A DNA stretch of 64,000 nucleotides from CAJQLB01 sp905479065 (GTDB lineage: Bacteria > Bacteroidota > Bacteroidia > Flavobacteriales > Flavobacteriaceae): contig OX044364.1 in NCBI GenBank assembly GCA_943846735.1, positions 372,001 to 436,000 of the forward strand, read 5' to 3'. Each line of letters begins with the position of its first letter. The stretch's first letter is position 1. Below the pieces are notes generated by a model. It was not told the DNA's origin, made no database searches, and worked only from the letters and a program-made list of their open reading frames with translations. Of this stretch, positions 44,396 to 53,131 are shown one piece after another. Position numbers and translations under genes: made by a program.

Positions 44396-44905
44396 ATGAC
44401 ACAAGTTGAGTTTTTAAAGATGGTTGAGCCATTTAAAGATAAAGTGTTTCGATTAGCAAAACGATTGCTTGTGTCTCGCGAAGAAGCGGAAGATGCCACT
44501 CAAGAAATATTAATCAAACTGTGGAATAATAAAAATCAAATTGAGCAATACAGAAATATTGAAGCATTTTCTATGACCATGACCAAAAACTTATGTTTTG
44601 ATAAACTTAAATCTAAGCATTCGCAAAATTTAAAGATTATTCATAATAATTACAAAGACAACCATATAACTTTACAAAATGAAATTGAGTTGAAAAACAG
44701 TGTTGATTGGGTTGCAAAATTAATGGAAGATTTACCTGATCAACAAAAAATTGTGATGCAGTTAAGAGATATAGAACAATATGAGTTTAAAGAGATATCA
44801 AAAATGTTAAATATTAAAGAAGCAACAATTCGTGTTTCGTTGTCAAGAGCGAGAAAAACATTACGAAGTAAATTAATTAAAATCCAGTCCTATGGTGTTG
44901 GTTAG
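44396..44905 (+). CDS. ECF-family RNA polymerase sigma factor
   Basis: A 169-residue sigma factor. Region 2 (about 10-80) contains REEAEDATQEILIKLWNN and FSMTMTKNLCFDKLKS; region 4 (about 110-165) contains LPDQQKIVMQLRDIEQYEF and the helix-turn-helix NIKEATIRVSLSRARKTLR. It heads an operon whose next genes are a single-pass membrane protein and two DUF4252 proteins. The candidate AAC-N16-CGTC promoter upstream suggests that it activates its own transcription. Confidence 0.92.
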   Translation: MTQVEFLKMVEPFKDKVFRLAKRLLVSREEAEDATQEILIKLWNNKNQIEQYRNIEAFSMTMTKNLCFDKLKSKHSQNLKIIHNNYKDNHITLQNEIELKNSVDWVAKLMEDLPDQQKIVMQLRDIEQYEFKEISKMLNIKEATIRVSLSRARKTLRSKLIKIQSYGVG

Positions 44906-45392
44906 AATCGAAAAATTATTAAATAAATATGAAAATGGACAAACAACTCTCGATGAAGAAGTTGAGTTGCGAGATTACTTTTCCCAATCGGTAATAGCGT
45001 CACAATTTGAAGTTTATCGCCCTTTATTTAACTATTTTGAGGTGACTTGTAAGGAGAAATCAACAGCCGACATAAGCTTACAAACTAATAGTTATCATCA
45101 TACTTACAAATGGTTAGCTACAGCAGCAATGATTGTAATAGCAGTTACTATTTTTACCAAAACAGCCATGTCAAGTTCATTGAATTTTAATGAGTTGACA
45201 GAAGATCAATTAATAGTATTTAATCAAACTAGAAAAGCGATGGACTTGCTAGCAAATAATATTAACAAAGGTTCAGAGGGTTTTAATGCTTTAACTTTAA
45301 TGTCAAAATCCTTAAACAAAGGGGCGGAGAACATCTTCTTACTTGAATCTTTTACAGAAACAAAAAATAAAATTTTTAAAATTAATAATTAA
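44892..45392 (+). CDS. Single-pass membrane protein, putative anti-sigma factor
   Basis: A 166-residue protein with a soluble N-terminus of about 70 residues (IEKLLNKYENGQTTLDEEVELR cut here at 22 by its natural helix end, residues 6-27), one membrane segment at about 77-93 (LATAAMIVIAVTIFT), and an outer helical domain. The start EKLLxKYxxGxTTLxEExxL is the usual opening of Bacteroidota anti-sigma-like proteins encoded after ECF genes. It overlaps the sigma gene by 14 bases, so the pair is probably translated together. It would hold the sigma factor at the membrane until a signal arrives. Confidence 0.72.
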   Translation: MVLVRIEKLLNKYENGQTTLDEEVELRDYFSQSVIASQFEVYRPLFNYFEVTCKEKSTADISLQTNSYHHTYKWLATAAMIVIAVTIFTKTAMSSSLNFNELTEDQLIVFNQTRKAMDLLANNINKGSEGFNALTLMSKSLNKGAENIFLLESFTETKNKIFKINN

Positions 45393-45404
45393 AACAAATA
45401 CATT

Positions 45405-45968
45405 ATGAAAAAGATACAAATATCACTTATTCTAGTAATGATAACTACCATGTCATTCGGGCAAAACCTATTTACTGATTTTGAAAACATGGATGGTGTC
45501 ACGTCCATTGTGGTTAATAATAAAATGTTTAGTATGCTTTCGAGTATCGAAATCAATTCTAGTGATGCAGATGAGCAACAATTCTGGGATATGATAAAAA
45601 ACATTACGAGTTTAAAAGTTTTAACTACTGGCGATGTGGGGATAGCAAACGATATGACAAAACGCGTTAAGCAGTACTTAAATAAATCTAACCTTGATGA
45701 GCTAATGCGAATAAAAGACGGTGATCAAATGGTCAGCATGTATATTCGAGAGGGAAAAGATGAATTTCACGTAACAGAGTTGTTAATGTTTGTCAATGGA
45801 CTTAAAGAAATAACCTCGGACCAAAATATCTCTATCAATGGTGAAAAACGTGATATTGAAACTGTGATTTTATTTCTAAATGGTGATATTGATTTAAGAC
45901 AAATCTCAACACTTTCAGAAAAAATGGATGTACCCGGAGTAAAACATTTTAAAAAAGCAGGGCAGTAA
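45405..45968 (+). CDS. DUF4252 exported protein (first copy)
   Basis: A 187-residue protein with a signal peptide (MKKIQISLILVMITTMSFGQ) and the DUF4252 domain: VTSIVVNNKMFSML near residue 30, LKVLTTGD near 68, and the conserved MVSMYIREGKDEFHVTELLM block split over residues 106-125. Function is unknown; these proteins often follow ECF sigma and anti-sigma genes in Bacteroidota, as here. It begins 12 bases after the membrane protein gene. A second DUF4252 gene follows. Confidence 0.82.
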   Translation: MKKIQISLILVMITTMSFGQNLFTDFENMDGVTSIVVNNKMFSMLSSIEINSSDADEQQFWDMIKNITSLKVLTTGDVGIANDMTKRVKQYLNKSNLDELMRIKDGDQMVSMYIREGKDEFHVTELLMFVNGLKEITSDQNISINGEKRDIETVILFLNGDIDLRQISTLSEKMDVPGVKHFKKAGQ

Positions 45969-45995
45969 AGGCAAGTAATATATTTTTTCAGTTAT

Positions 45996-46541
45996 ATGAA
46001 ATTTTCTTCCATCAAGTATTTATTTTTAGTGATATCCATTTTTTCATTGGGTCTGAGCTGTAAGTTTGATCAAACACTGCAGGAGTATTTTGTGCTTAAT
46101 CAAGAAGCTTCTAATTTTGTTGTTTATGATATTCCAATGAGCTTGGTGTCTTCGAATAATATCAATTTTACCGGTGATCAAAAAGAAGCTTTTGAGTCCA
46201 TAGAAAAATTAAATATCCTTGGATATCGTTTAGAAGAGAATAATTTAAATCAATTCGAGATTGAATTACAAAACATTCATGAAATTTTAAATAAAGAGCC
46301 TTTCGAAGAGTTACTTAGAGCAGGTAACAATAACGATGGAAAAATTATATTAAAGTACTTAGGGAATAATGATGCCATCGATGAACTCATTATTTTTGGG
46401 AGAATTAATACAAAAGGTTTTATAATAATTAGGGTTTTGGGTGAAAATATGAATCCAAATAAAGTTTTAACCCTTGGAAATCTTATTAATCAACTAGATT
46501 TTGGACAAGTTCCTGTAAATGAGGTCATGGAGTTTTTTTAA
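45996..46541 (+). CDS. DUF4252 lipoprotein (second copy)
   Basis: A 181-residue lipoprotein: the signal MKFSSIKYLFLVISIFSLG ends at C22 (LGLSC). The mature domain follows the same plan as the preceding protein: FVVYDIPMSLVS, IEKLNILGYRLEEN and KVLTLGNLINQLDF. Sequence identity between the two looks modest, so the duplication is old. It is the last gene of the ECF operon, 27 bases after its paralogue. The pair may be the effector or signal-input part of the system, one soluble and one membrane-anchored. Confidence 0.78.
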   Translation: MKFSSIKYLFLVISIFSLGLSCKFDQTLQEYFVLNQEASNFVVYDIPMSLVSSNNINFTGDQKEAFESIEKLNILGYRLEENNLNQFEIELQNIHEILNKEPFEELLRAGNNNDGKIILKYLGNNDAIDELIIFGRINTKGFIIIRVLGENMNPNKVLTLGNLINQLDFGQVPVNEVMEFF

Positions 46542-46568
46542 CTACAACTTTCGCGTTTTTAAAGAATA

Positions 46569-46766
46569 TCAAGATAGATTTGCATCATTATGAATGTCAT
46601 CATGGTCTTCTTTAGCTTTAATAAAAATGATATAAAGGACAAGAACTAAAAACCCAACGAACAGAAATGTCTTCGAAAGAAAATGATTAAGAATGTCAAG
46701 TAGCCCTCCAATAAAAAAAAAGATAACAAGAATCGATGAAGCTAGTAAGATAATTCGATCTTTCAT
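46569..46766 (-). CDS. Small two-helix membrane protein, 65 aa
   Basis: A 65-residue protein with two hydrophobic segments (about 6-24 and 30-50) and a charged tail (KAKEDHDDIHNDANLS). No family recognised. It overlaps the stop of purB by one base (TAATG), which supports real translation coupled to purB. It may be a small membrane subunit or regulator; nothing in the sequence shows which. Confidence 0.6.
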   Translation of the reverse strand: MKDRIILLASSILVIFFFIGGLLDILNHFLSKTFLFVGFLVLVLYIIFIKAKEDHDDIHNDANLS

Positions 46767-48109
46767 TAAATACCTGTGTAATTACTTGGAGTAATTTGTT
46801 TTAATTCAAATTTAATGGTGTCAGAAACATCCAAAGAGTCAATAAATTTAGCAATTGATACTTGGTTAATAATATCATTGGTACGTGTCAATCCTTTAAG
46901 TGCCTCGTATGGATTTTTGAAACCCTCCCGTCTTAAAATTGTTTGAATTGCCTCTGCAACTACAGCCCAATTCTTTTCTAAATCTTCAGCAAATTTATCT
47001 TCGTTAATTAATAATTTATTCAATCCTTTCAAGGTAGATTTAAAGCCAATTAGTGTGTGGGCAAAAGGCACACCAATATTGCGTAAAACAGTGCTGTCTG
47101 TTAGATCTCTCTGCAGTCTTGAAATTGGTAATTTTCCCGATAAATACGCAAACATGGCATTTGCAATACCTAAATTACCTTCACTATTCTCAAAATCGAT
47201 GGGATTCACCTTGTGAGGCATTGCACTACTGCCAACTTCTCCCTTTTTTATTTTTTGCTTAAAATACTCCATGGATACATATGTCCAAACATCTTTATTT
47301 AAATCAACTATGATGGTATTGATTCTTTTTAGACAATCAAAAAGTGCTGCCATATTATCGTAATGCTCAATTTGTGTCGTTGGAAAGGAATGCTTTAAAC
47401 CCAATGTTTTTTCTACAAAAGTTGCACCAAAGTTTTCCCAATTAATTTGAGGGTAAGCAACATGATGTGCATTAAAATTACCAGTTGCACCACCAAATTT
47501 TGCCGCATTGGGAATCTGTTTTAAAGTATTGAATTGTTCTTCTAGTCTTACAACGAAGACATTAATTTCTTTTCCGAGTCTCGTCGGTGAGGCAGGTTGA
47601 CCATGAGTTCTTGCTAACATTGGAATATGATTCCATGTTTCAGATAGCTTCTTTAGCGTGTTAAATAGATTTTCATATTCAGGATTATATACTTCTGATA
47701 AAGCTTCTTTGATGCTCAAAGGCACTGCTGTATTATTAATGTCTTGAGACGTTAAACCAAAATGAATAAATTCTTTATATGTCGATAAGTTTAATACATC
47801 AAATTTTTCTTTTAGGAAGTATTCAACAGCCTTGACATCATGATTAGTGATGTTTTCTATGACTTTTATGGCTTTGGCATCATCACTTGAGAAATTTTGA
47901 TAAATAGATCGTAAATCGTTAAAAAAAGAATTGTCAAAATTTTTAAGTTGAGGGAGTGGTATTTCACACAAGGAAATAAAATATTCAACCTCGACCAAAA
48001 CACGATACTTTATGAGGGCCTCCTCTGAAAAATATCGCGATAATGCGCTGGTTTTATTTCTGTAACGACCGTCAACAGGTGAAATAGCATTAAGTTCTGA
48101 AATATCCAT
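46766..48109 (-). CDS. purB: Adenylosuccinate lyase
   Basis: A 447-residue fumarase/aspartase-superfamily enzyme. It acts twice in purine synthesis, making AICAR from SAICAR and AMP from adenylosuccinate. Seen are SPVDGRYRNKT near residue 10, LTSQDINNTAVP near 119, ARTHGQPASPTRLGKE near 166 and the signature SSAMPHKVNPIDFE near 294, whose flexible loop carries the catalytic Ser. It matches the E. coli-type PurB in length. CAAATATA at 48130-48137 reads TATATTTG on the minus strand, a good -7 element about 20 bases before the ATG. The small membrane protein gene overlaps its stop. Confidence 0.95.
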   Translation of the reverse strand: MDISELNAISPVDGRYRNKTSALSRYFSEEALIKYRVLVEVEYFISLCEIPLPQLKNFDNSFFNDLRSIYQNFSSDDAKAIKVIENITNHDVKAVEYFLKEKFDVLNLSTYKEFIHFGLTSQDINNTAVPLSIKEALSEVYNPEYENLFNTLKKLSETWNHIPMLARTHGQPASPTRLGKEINVFVVRLEEQFNTLKQIPNAAKFGGATGNFNAHHVAYPQINWENFGATFVEKTLGLKHSFPTTQIEHYDNMAALFDCLKRINTIIVDLNKDVWTYVSMEYFKQKIKKGEVGSSAMPHKVNPIDFENSEGNLGIANAMFAYLSGKLPISRLQRDLTDSTVLRNIGVPFAHTLIGFKSTLKGLNKLLINEDKFAEDLEKNWAVVAEAIQTILRREGFKNPYEALKGLTRTNDIINQVSIAKFIDSLDVSDTIKFELKQITPSNYTGI

Positions 48110-48297
48110 TTTAAATCTTTTAGAAGAAACAAATATAATTTATTTAGACAAAAGCGAGACGATTGATTGTGAAGTTTTGACTAATTGTTTAAAACTAACA
48201 GAGTTTTTAGCTCGGAGAATTTTTAAAAGCTGAAATGATATTAAATTTTTATTTGTTCCATGATAATTTTCTTATTTTTAAGGGAGAAATTTATAAA

Positions 48298-48777
48298 ATG
48301 AAAAATGTCAAAATTATAGCCATAGTAGTATTGGTTTTTATTATTGCTCAATTATTTAGTCCGAAAAAAAATAGTGGTGATATCGAGACTGTAGATTTTT
48401 TTTTAAACGAGACAGATCCACCTGAAGATGTTCAAGTAATTTTAAAAAACACTTGTTTTGATTGTCATAGTGACCATACAGTATATCCTTGGTATAACAC
48501 TATTACACCACTTAATTTTTGGATATCGGAGCATATTAATGAAGGTAAAAAACATTTCAATATGTCCCAATCTCAATGGTCAACAGCTTCTTTAAAAAAG
48601 AAAGATCATAAGTTTGATGAGTTAATCGAAATGATTGATACTAAAGAAATGCCTCTGAAATCATACACGTGGACCCATACAGAAGCAAATTTAACTGACT
48701 TACAGCGTCAAAAAATAAAAGCATGGGCTCAAAAAGTTAGAGAGTCTTATGCTGCCATGACGTTAACTACCAATTAA
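48298..48777 (+). CDS. Haem-binding domain protein
   Basis: The ATG at 48298 gives 159 residues beginning with an N-terminal anchor or signal (MKNVKIIAIVVLVFIIAQLF); an in-frame ATG at 48235 would add 21 residues ahead of it and is less likely. A single CxxCH haem motif, CFDCH, is at residues 53-57, followed by YPWYNTITPLNFWISEHINE and a KKDHKFDELIEMI region with Met in KEMPL as a possible second ligand. This is the haem-binding domain family common in Bacteroidota, probably a periplasmic c-type cytochrome. Its stop abuts the glycosyltransferase ATG with no gap. Confidence 0.83.
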   Translation: MKNVKIIAIVVLVFIIAQLFSPKKNSGDIETVDFFLNETDPPEDVQVILKNTCFDCHSDHTVYPWYNTITPLNFWISEHINEGKKHFNMSQSQWSTASLKKKDHKFDELIEMIDTKEMPLKSYTWTHTEANLTDLQRQKIKAWAQKVRESYAAMTLTTN

Positions 48778-50007
48778 ATGAAAAAACTTTTGATCATTGG
48801 TTTTGTATGGCCAGAACCAAAAAGTTCTGCTGCAGGTGTTAGAATGATGCAACTTATAGATTTTTTTTTATCTGAGGGGTATCAAATCACTTTTGCAAGT
48901 TCATCATTAAAAGGAGATAAGTCTTTGAACCTTGCGTCTAAAGGTATTCAAGAAAGAAGAATAGAATTAAATAATTCTAGTTTTGATTTGTTTATTTCTA
49001 AATTAAATCCAACTGTTGTTTTATTTGATCGTTTTATGATGGAGGAACAGTTTGGTTGGAGAGTTGCTCAACAATGCCCTAACGCGCTAAAAATACTTGA
49101 TACAGAGGATTTGCATTGTTTAAGAAAAGCACGTGAAGAGGCTTTTAAAGACACTGCCTTGTTAAATCGAGATTATTTGTTTGGAAAAATCGCTAAACGT
49201 GAAATTGCAAGTATTTATCGTTCTGATCTAAGCTTAATTATTTCAGAGGCTGAAATGGTTCTTTTAAAAACTTCTTTTGAAGTACCTGAAGCTTTATTGT
49301 GTTACTTGCCATTACTAATCAAAAACTTAACTCCTAATGACATTTCCAACCTTCCTTCATTCACAGAACGGAAACATCTTATCACCATTGGTAATTTTTT
49401 GCACGCCCCAAATTTAGATTCAGTTATCTATTTAAAAAATAATATTTGGCCGAAGCTTGGAGCGAAATTAAAGAATGTTGAACTTCATGTTTTTGGGGCT
49501 TATGCGAATGATCGTGCAAAACAACTTGAAAGTAAGGACAACAACTTTTTTATTCAAGGATTTACACCAGATGTTGATAAGGTCATGCAAAATGCTAAAA
49601 TATGTCTAGCTCCTTTGCGATTTGGAGCGGGATTAAAAGGTAAGTTTTTTGATGCTATGAAAAATGGCACGCCTTTTATCACAACGTCTATTGGAGCTGA
49701 AGGGATATTAGATTTAAAACAAACTTATAACTTTGTTACTGATGATATTAGTGGTATGATTGATTATGTAGTGCAATTGTATAACTCTGAAGAATTATGG
49801 GCTTCACAGCAGTCTTTGGGTTTTAATATTTTATCAAAAAAGTTTAATAAAAGCATTCATTTAGCAAAATTATCAGATAAATTGAATCAAATAATTGCGT
49901 CCATGCACGAGCATCGTTTATCAAATTTCACTGGGTTAATGCTTCAGCACCACGCGATGCAAAGTACAATGTACATGTCACGATGGATTGAAGAAAAAAA
50001 TAAATAA
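48778..50007 (+). CDS. GT4-type glycosyltransferase
   Basis: A 409-residue GT-B fold protein. The N-terminal lobe opens with GFVWPEPKSSAAGVRM; the C-terminal lobe holds ITIGNFLHAPNLDSV near residue 202, FIQGFTPDVDKVM near 260 and the nucleotide-sugar-binding LRFGAGLKGKFFDAM block near 280 with the E of the EX7E region replaced by a GAGLKGK type. It transfers a sugar from a nucleotide donor to an unknown acceptor. It follows directly on the haem-binding gene and is 5 bases before the cupin lipoprotein gene, a mixed operon with no shared theme that I can see. Confidence 0.82.
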   Translation: MKKLLIIGFVWPEPKSSAAGVRMMQLIDFFLSEGYQITFASSSLKGDKSLNLASKGIQERRIELNNSSFDLFISKLNPTVVLFDRFMMEEQFGWRVAQQCPNALKILDTEDLHCLRKAREEAFKDTALLNRDYLFGKIAKREIASIYRSDLSLIISEAEMVLLKTSFEVPEALLCYLPLLIKNLTPNDISNLPSFTERKHLITIGNFLHAPNLDSVIYLKNNIWPKLGAKLKNVELHVFGAYANDRAKQLESKDNNFFIQGFTPDVDKVMQNAKICLAPLRFGAGLKGKFFDAMKNGTPFITTSIGAEGILDLKQTYNFVTDDISGMIDYVVQLYNSEELWASQQSLGFNILSKKFNKSIHLAKLSDKLNQIIASMHEHRLSNFTGLMLQHHAMQSTMYMSRWIEEKNK

Positions 50008-50012
50008 CAACA

Positions 50013-50393
50013 ATGAAATATTTGTATCATATTGGATGCCTTTTTGTCTTAATGATTAGTTGTCAAGACAATAAAAATATTAACACATTATTGCCCGATC
50101 CTCTTCAAGCAGGGTGGAAAGGTGAGAAAGTTTGTGAGGTTCTAGAGGATAATGCCAAAATCCGAGTGCTTAAATGTTCATTTGCGCCCAGTGTAGGACA
50201 TGAACAGCATCAACATGTACCACATTTTGGGTACACTCTGGCGGGAAGTGAATTTGAGATTACTGAAAATAATAGATCTAGACAGGTGGAGGTTCCTACA
50301 GGAACATATTTTGCAAAAGATGAAACAACAACACATCACATTGTAAATATTGGAAACAGAAGTGCACAATTTTTGATTATTGAGTACAAGTAG
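50013..50393 (+). CDS. Cupin-domain lipoprotein
   Basis: A 126-residue lipoprotein: MKYLYHIGCLFVLMISC ends at C17. The body is a single cupin barrel: GHEQHQHVPHFGYTLAG near residue 68 holds the first His-rich metal motif and VPTGTYFAKDETTTHHIVN near 94 the second. Small cupins bind a metal and may be isomerases, dioxygenases or simple binding proteins; this one cannot be assigned. It lies 5 bases after the glycosyltransferase gene and 128 bases before the acyl-CoA ligase gene. Confidence 0.78.
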   Translation: MKYLYHIGCLFVLMISCQDNKNINTLLPDPLQAGWKGEKVCEVLEDNAKIRVLKCSFAPSVGHEQHQHVPHFGYTLAGSEFEITENNRSRQVEVPTGTYFAKDETTTHHIVNIGNRSAQFLIIEYK

Positions 50394-50521
50394 TTTAAAA
50401 ACAAGTTGATGAAATTATGTTCGTAGCCCTTGCGCAATCTAAGAAGTAATGTCGTCCCTGATTTATTTTTTTTAATGATGCTCACTTACTTTTTATATCT
50501 TTAAAGAAACAACAAACAATC

Positions 50522-52162
50522 ATGATTAACTTCGAAACACCCTTAGATGCTTTTTTGTATTGGGAGAGGAAGATTCCAAACAAGCTTTTTTTAAAACAAC
50601 CCGTTAATGGTGGTTACGTGACTTACACCTATGCCGAAGCGGGTGTTGAAGTTAGAAAAATTGCACATGCAATCACATCTCATAAGTTGCCTAAACATAG
50701 TCACGTTGCATTATTGTCTAAAAATTGTGCTCATTGGATTTTAGCAGATTTGGCAATTATGATTTCAGGCTTTGTGTCGATTCCAATTTACCCGACCCTC
50801 AACAGTGTCTCGATAAATCAAATATTAATTCACAGTGAATCAAAACTTATTATCGTTGGAAAATTAGATGATTATGAAAATCAAAAAGAGGGTATTACAG
50901 AAATTCCTCGGATCAGTGTAGCTTTATATGGACAATCTGATGGTCAATTGTGGGAGGATATTATTAAAGATACTAACAGTATAGATTACGATCATAAACA
51001 ACTAGCTAATGATTTGCATACGATTATATACACCTCAGGTACTACGGGCGTTCCCAAGGGAGTTATGCATTCATCAGGAAATCTAATGGTAAGTGCTCGA
51101 ACTTTGACAAAATTGTTTAATTTACCTCCAAATTTAAAGTTGTTCTCGTATTTACCTTTAGCACATGTTGCTGAAAGGGTTATGATTAATGCGGGTGTTG
51201 TACTTGGGGGCACTATCTCATTTACAGAATCACTTGAAACTTTCAGTAAAGATTTAGAACAAACACAACCTCACTTGTTTTTTGCAGTTCCAAGAATTTG
51301 GACCAAGTTCAGAGAGAAAATATTGGAATCAATTCCACAAAAAAAATTAAATCTACTTCTTGCAATTCCCATTTTAAAAGACATCGTTAAAAATAAATTA
51401 AAACAAAAATTAGGCCTAAAAGAGGCTATGTTTGTTGTGTCGGCAGCAGCTCCAATATCAGCAAGTTTAATTTCATGGTATCGTAAAATTGGAATTACTA
51501 TTTTCCAAGGTTATGGTATGACAGAAGATTGCTGCGTTTCTCACTTTAACACAAATGAGCACGATAAAATAGGCACCGTCGGTAAAACATTGTACAATGT
51601 TCAGGTTAAATTGTCAGCTGAAGGTGAAATATGTGTTAAAAATAATTGTTTGATGAAGGGTTATTTTAAAGAACCTGAAATTACAGCTTCTGTATTTGAT
51701 CAAGAGGGGTATTTAAAAACCGGTGATATTGGTGAGTTTGATCATGACGGCTTTTTAACCATCACAGGTCGTGTAAAAGATCAATTTAAAACAGATAAAG
51801 GAAAATACATATCACCTTCTCACATTGAATTAATGATGTCGAAAAACACGAACATTGAACAAATATGTATTGTTGGTACCGGAATTCCCCAACCAATCGC
51901 TTTAATTACATTGAGTGTGTCAGGTGACACAAAAGACAAAGAAGTATTAATATCAAGTTTAGAAGACAGTATTAAATTGGTTAATAGAGGCCTTGAAAAA
52001 CATGAAAAAATTGAAAAAGTGGTTGTTATGAAAGAGGATTGGAATGTTGCGAATGGATTGACCACGCCAACAATGAAAGTTAAGCGTACTCATATTGAAA
52101 AGATACATAAAGCGTATTATAAATCGTGGTTTGATATGAATGAAAGTGTAATTTTTGAATAA
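50522..52162 (+). CDS. Long-chain-fatty-acid-CoA ligase-like AMP-binding enzyme
   Basis: A 546-residue adenylate-forming enzyme. The P-loop is IIYTSGTTGVPKG near residue 168, FQGYGMTEDCC near 333 is the A5 motif, YLKTGDIGEFDHDG near 399 the A7 and ITGRVKDQFKTDKGKYISP near 417 the A8 hinge with the Asp/Arg and the catalytic-loop Lys follows at the end. It activates a fatty acid with ATP and CoA. It is shorter than E. coli FadD-type proteins with long linkers but fits Bacteroidota FAA1-like ligases. The SGNH hydrolase gene starts at the base after its stop. Confidence 0.9.
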   Translation: MINFETPLDAFLYWERKIPNKLFLKQPVNGGYVTYTYAEAGVEVRKIAHAITSHKLPKHSHVALLSKNCAHWILADLAIMISGFVSIPIYPTLNSVSINQILIHSESKLIIVGKLDDYENQKEGITEIPRISVALYGQSDGQLWEDIIKDTNSIDYDHKQLANDLHTIIYTSGTTGVPKGVMHSSGNLMVSARTLTKLFNLPPNLKLFSYLPLAHVAERVMINAGVVLGGTISFTESLETFSKDLEQTQPHLFFAVPRIWTKFREKILESIPQKKLNLLLAIPILKDIVKNKLKQKLGLKEAMFVVSAAAPISASLISWYRKIGITIFQGYGMTEDCCVSHFNTNEHDKIGTVGKTLYNVQVKLSAEGEICVKNNCLMKGYFKEPEITASVFDQEGYLKTGDIGEFDHDGFLTITGRVKDQFKTDKGKYISPSHIELMMSKNTNIEQICIVGTGIPQPIALITLSVSGDTKDKEVLISSLEDSIKLVNRGLEKHEKIEKVVVMKEDWNVANGLTTPTMKVKRTHIEKIHKAYYKSWFDMNESVIFE

Positions 52163-52708
52163 ATGAAATTATTGTGTTTAGGAGATAGCTTGACTGAGGG
52201 GTACGACATTGATATTTCAAAAGGATGGCCAAATTTAATTCATTTGACGTATCATATTGACGTTGTTAACTGTGGAATTTCAGGAGACACAACATTTGGA
52301 ATGTTATCTCGTTGTGAAAAATTATTGCATGAACATGAGCCAACACATCTTTTGATACTTGGCGGTACGAATGATTTGTGGTTTGGCTTAAAAGATGAAC
52401 TCATAATGTCCAATATTTATGCAATGGTAGCTCAAGCACGTCACTGTGAAATTCTACCTTTCGTTGGTGTGCTAACACCTTCTTTTAATTTAAATCAGAA
52501 GAATATGGTTCACGAAAATTATTCTGAGTGCATTAGAGGCTTTAGAAATAATTTAATAGGTTTTTGTGTCGATAGGGAGTTGTCATACATAGACTTTTCT
52601 ATCGGTATGCAATCAAATCATTTTCTAGAGGATGGACTGCATCCCAATGAATCTGGACAACTCGTGATGCTGAAAAACACAACGAAGATGATGTCTAAGG
52701 AAATTTAG
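52163..52708 (+). CDS. SGNH/GDSL-family esterase
   Basis: A 181-residue hydrolase with all four SGNH blocks: GDSLTEGYD with S9, the oxyanion Gly in NCGISGDTT near residue 40, GGTND with N70, and DGLHP with D157 and H160. There is no signal peptide, so it is likely cytoplasmic, unlike E. coli TesA, which it resembles in length. It may be a thioesterase or lysophospholipase acting on acyl esters. Zero-gap coupling to the acyl-CoA ligase supports a lipid role. Confidence 0.88.
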   Translation: MKLLCLGDSLTEGYDIDISKGWPNLIHLTYHIDVVNCGISGDTTFGMLSRCEKLLHEHEPTHLLILGGTNDLWFGLKDELIMSNIYAMVAQARHCEILPFVGVLTPSFNLNQKNMVHENYSECIRGFRNNLIGFCVDRELSYIDFSIGMQSNHFLEDGLHPNESGQLVMLKNTTKMMSKEI

Positions 52709-52780
52709 TTTCTATGATATTAGTCATTTGAGTTAAGCATAGTCCTGGTTAATTTTGGTATAAATTTTAAATTTTCCAAT

Positions 52781-53080
52781 ATGACTATTAATATCCAGTA
52801 TGTGCATATGGCTACAAGTGACACGATGAATTCGTATGTTACCAAGAAATTAAATAAACTTCATAAAAAGTATGATTGTATCATTGGAGCTATTGTTCAT
52901 TTTGAATTAGAACAGAATGCTGATGTTAGGGGTAAAATTTGTAAAATGGAGTTAAGTATGCCTGGACCTAGGTTGTTCGCTTCTTCCAATGAGGAACGTT
53001 ACGAGGATGCTGTTAAGTATGCAATTAAAGATTTAACCAAACAGTTAAAAAAAAGAAAAGGCCTATTTAAAACGCATTAG
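52781..53080 (+). CDS. hpf: Short ribosome hibernation factor (HPF/RaiA)
   Basis: A 99-residue protein of the HPF/YfiA family: INIQYVHMATSDTMNSYVTKKL at the start (22 residues, positions 3-24), a basic DLTKQLKKRKG helix end, and a beta-alpha-beta-beta-beta-alpha plan. The protein binds the decoding site of the 30S subunit and blocks translation in stationary phase. It lacks the C-terminal dimerisation domain of long HPF. It is convergent with rlmH, another ribosome-related gene. Confidence 0.9.
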   Translation: MTINIQYVHMATSDTMNSYVTKKLNKLHKKYDCIIGAIVHFELEQNADVRGKICKMELSMPGPRLFASSNEERYEDAVKYAIKDLTKQLKKRKGLFKTH

Positions 53081-53131
53081 AATTTAACTTTTTTTGATAT
53101 GAAATTTCTAGTCTTTAGGAATTTGAAAATC

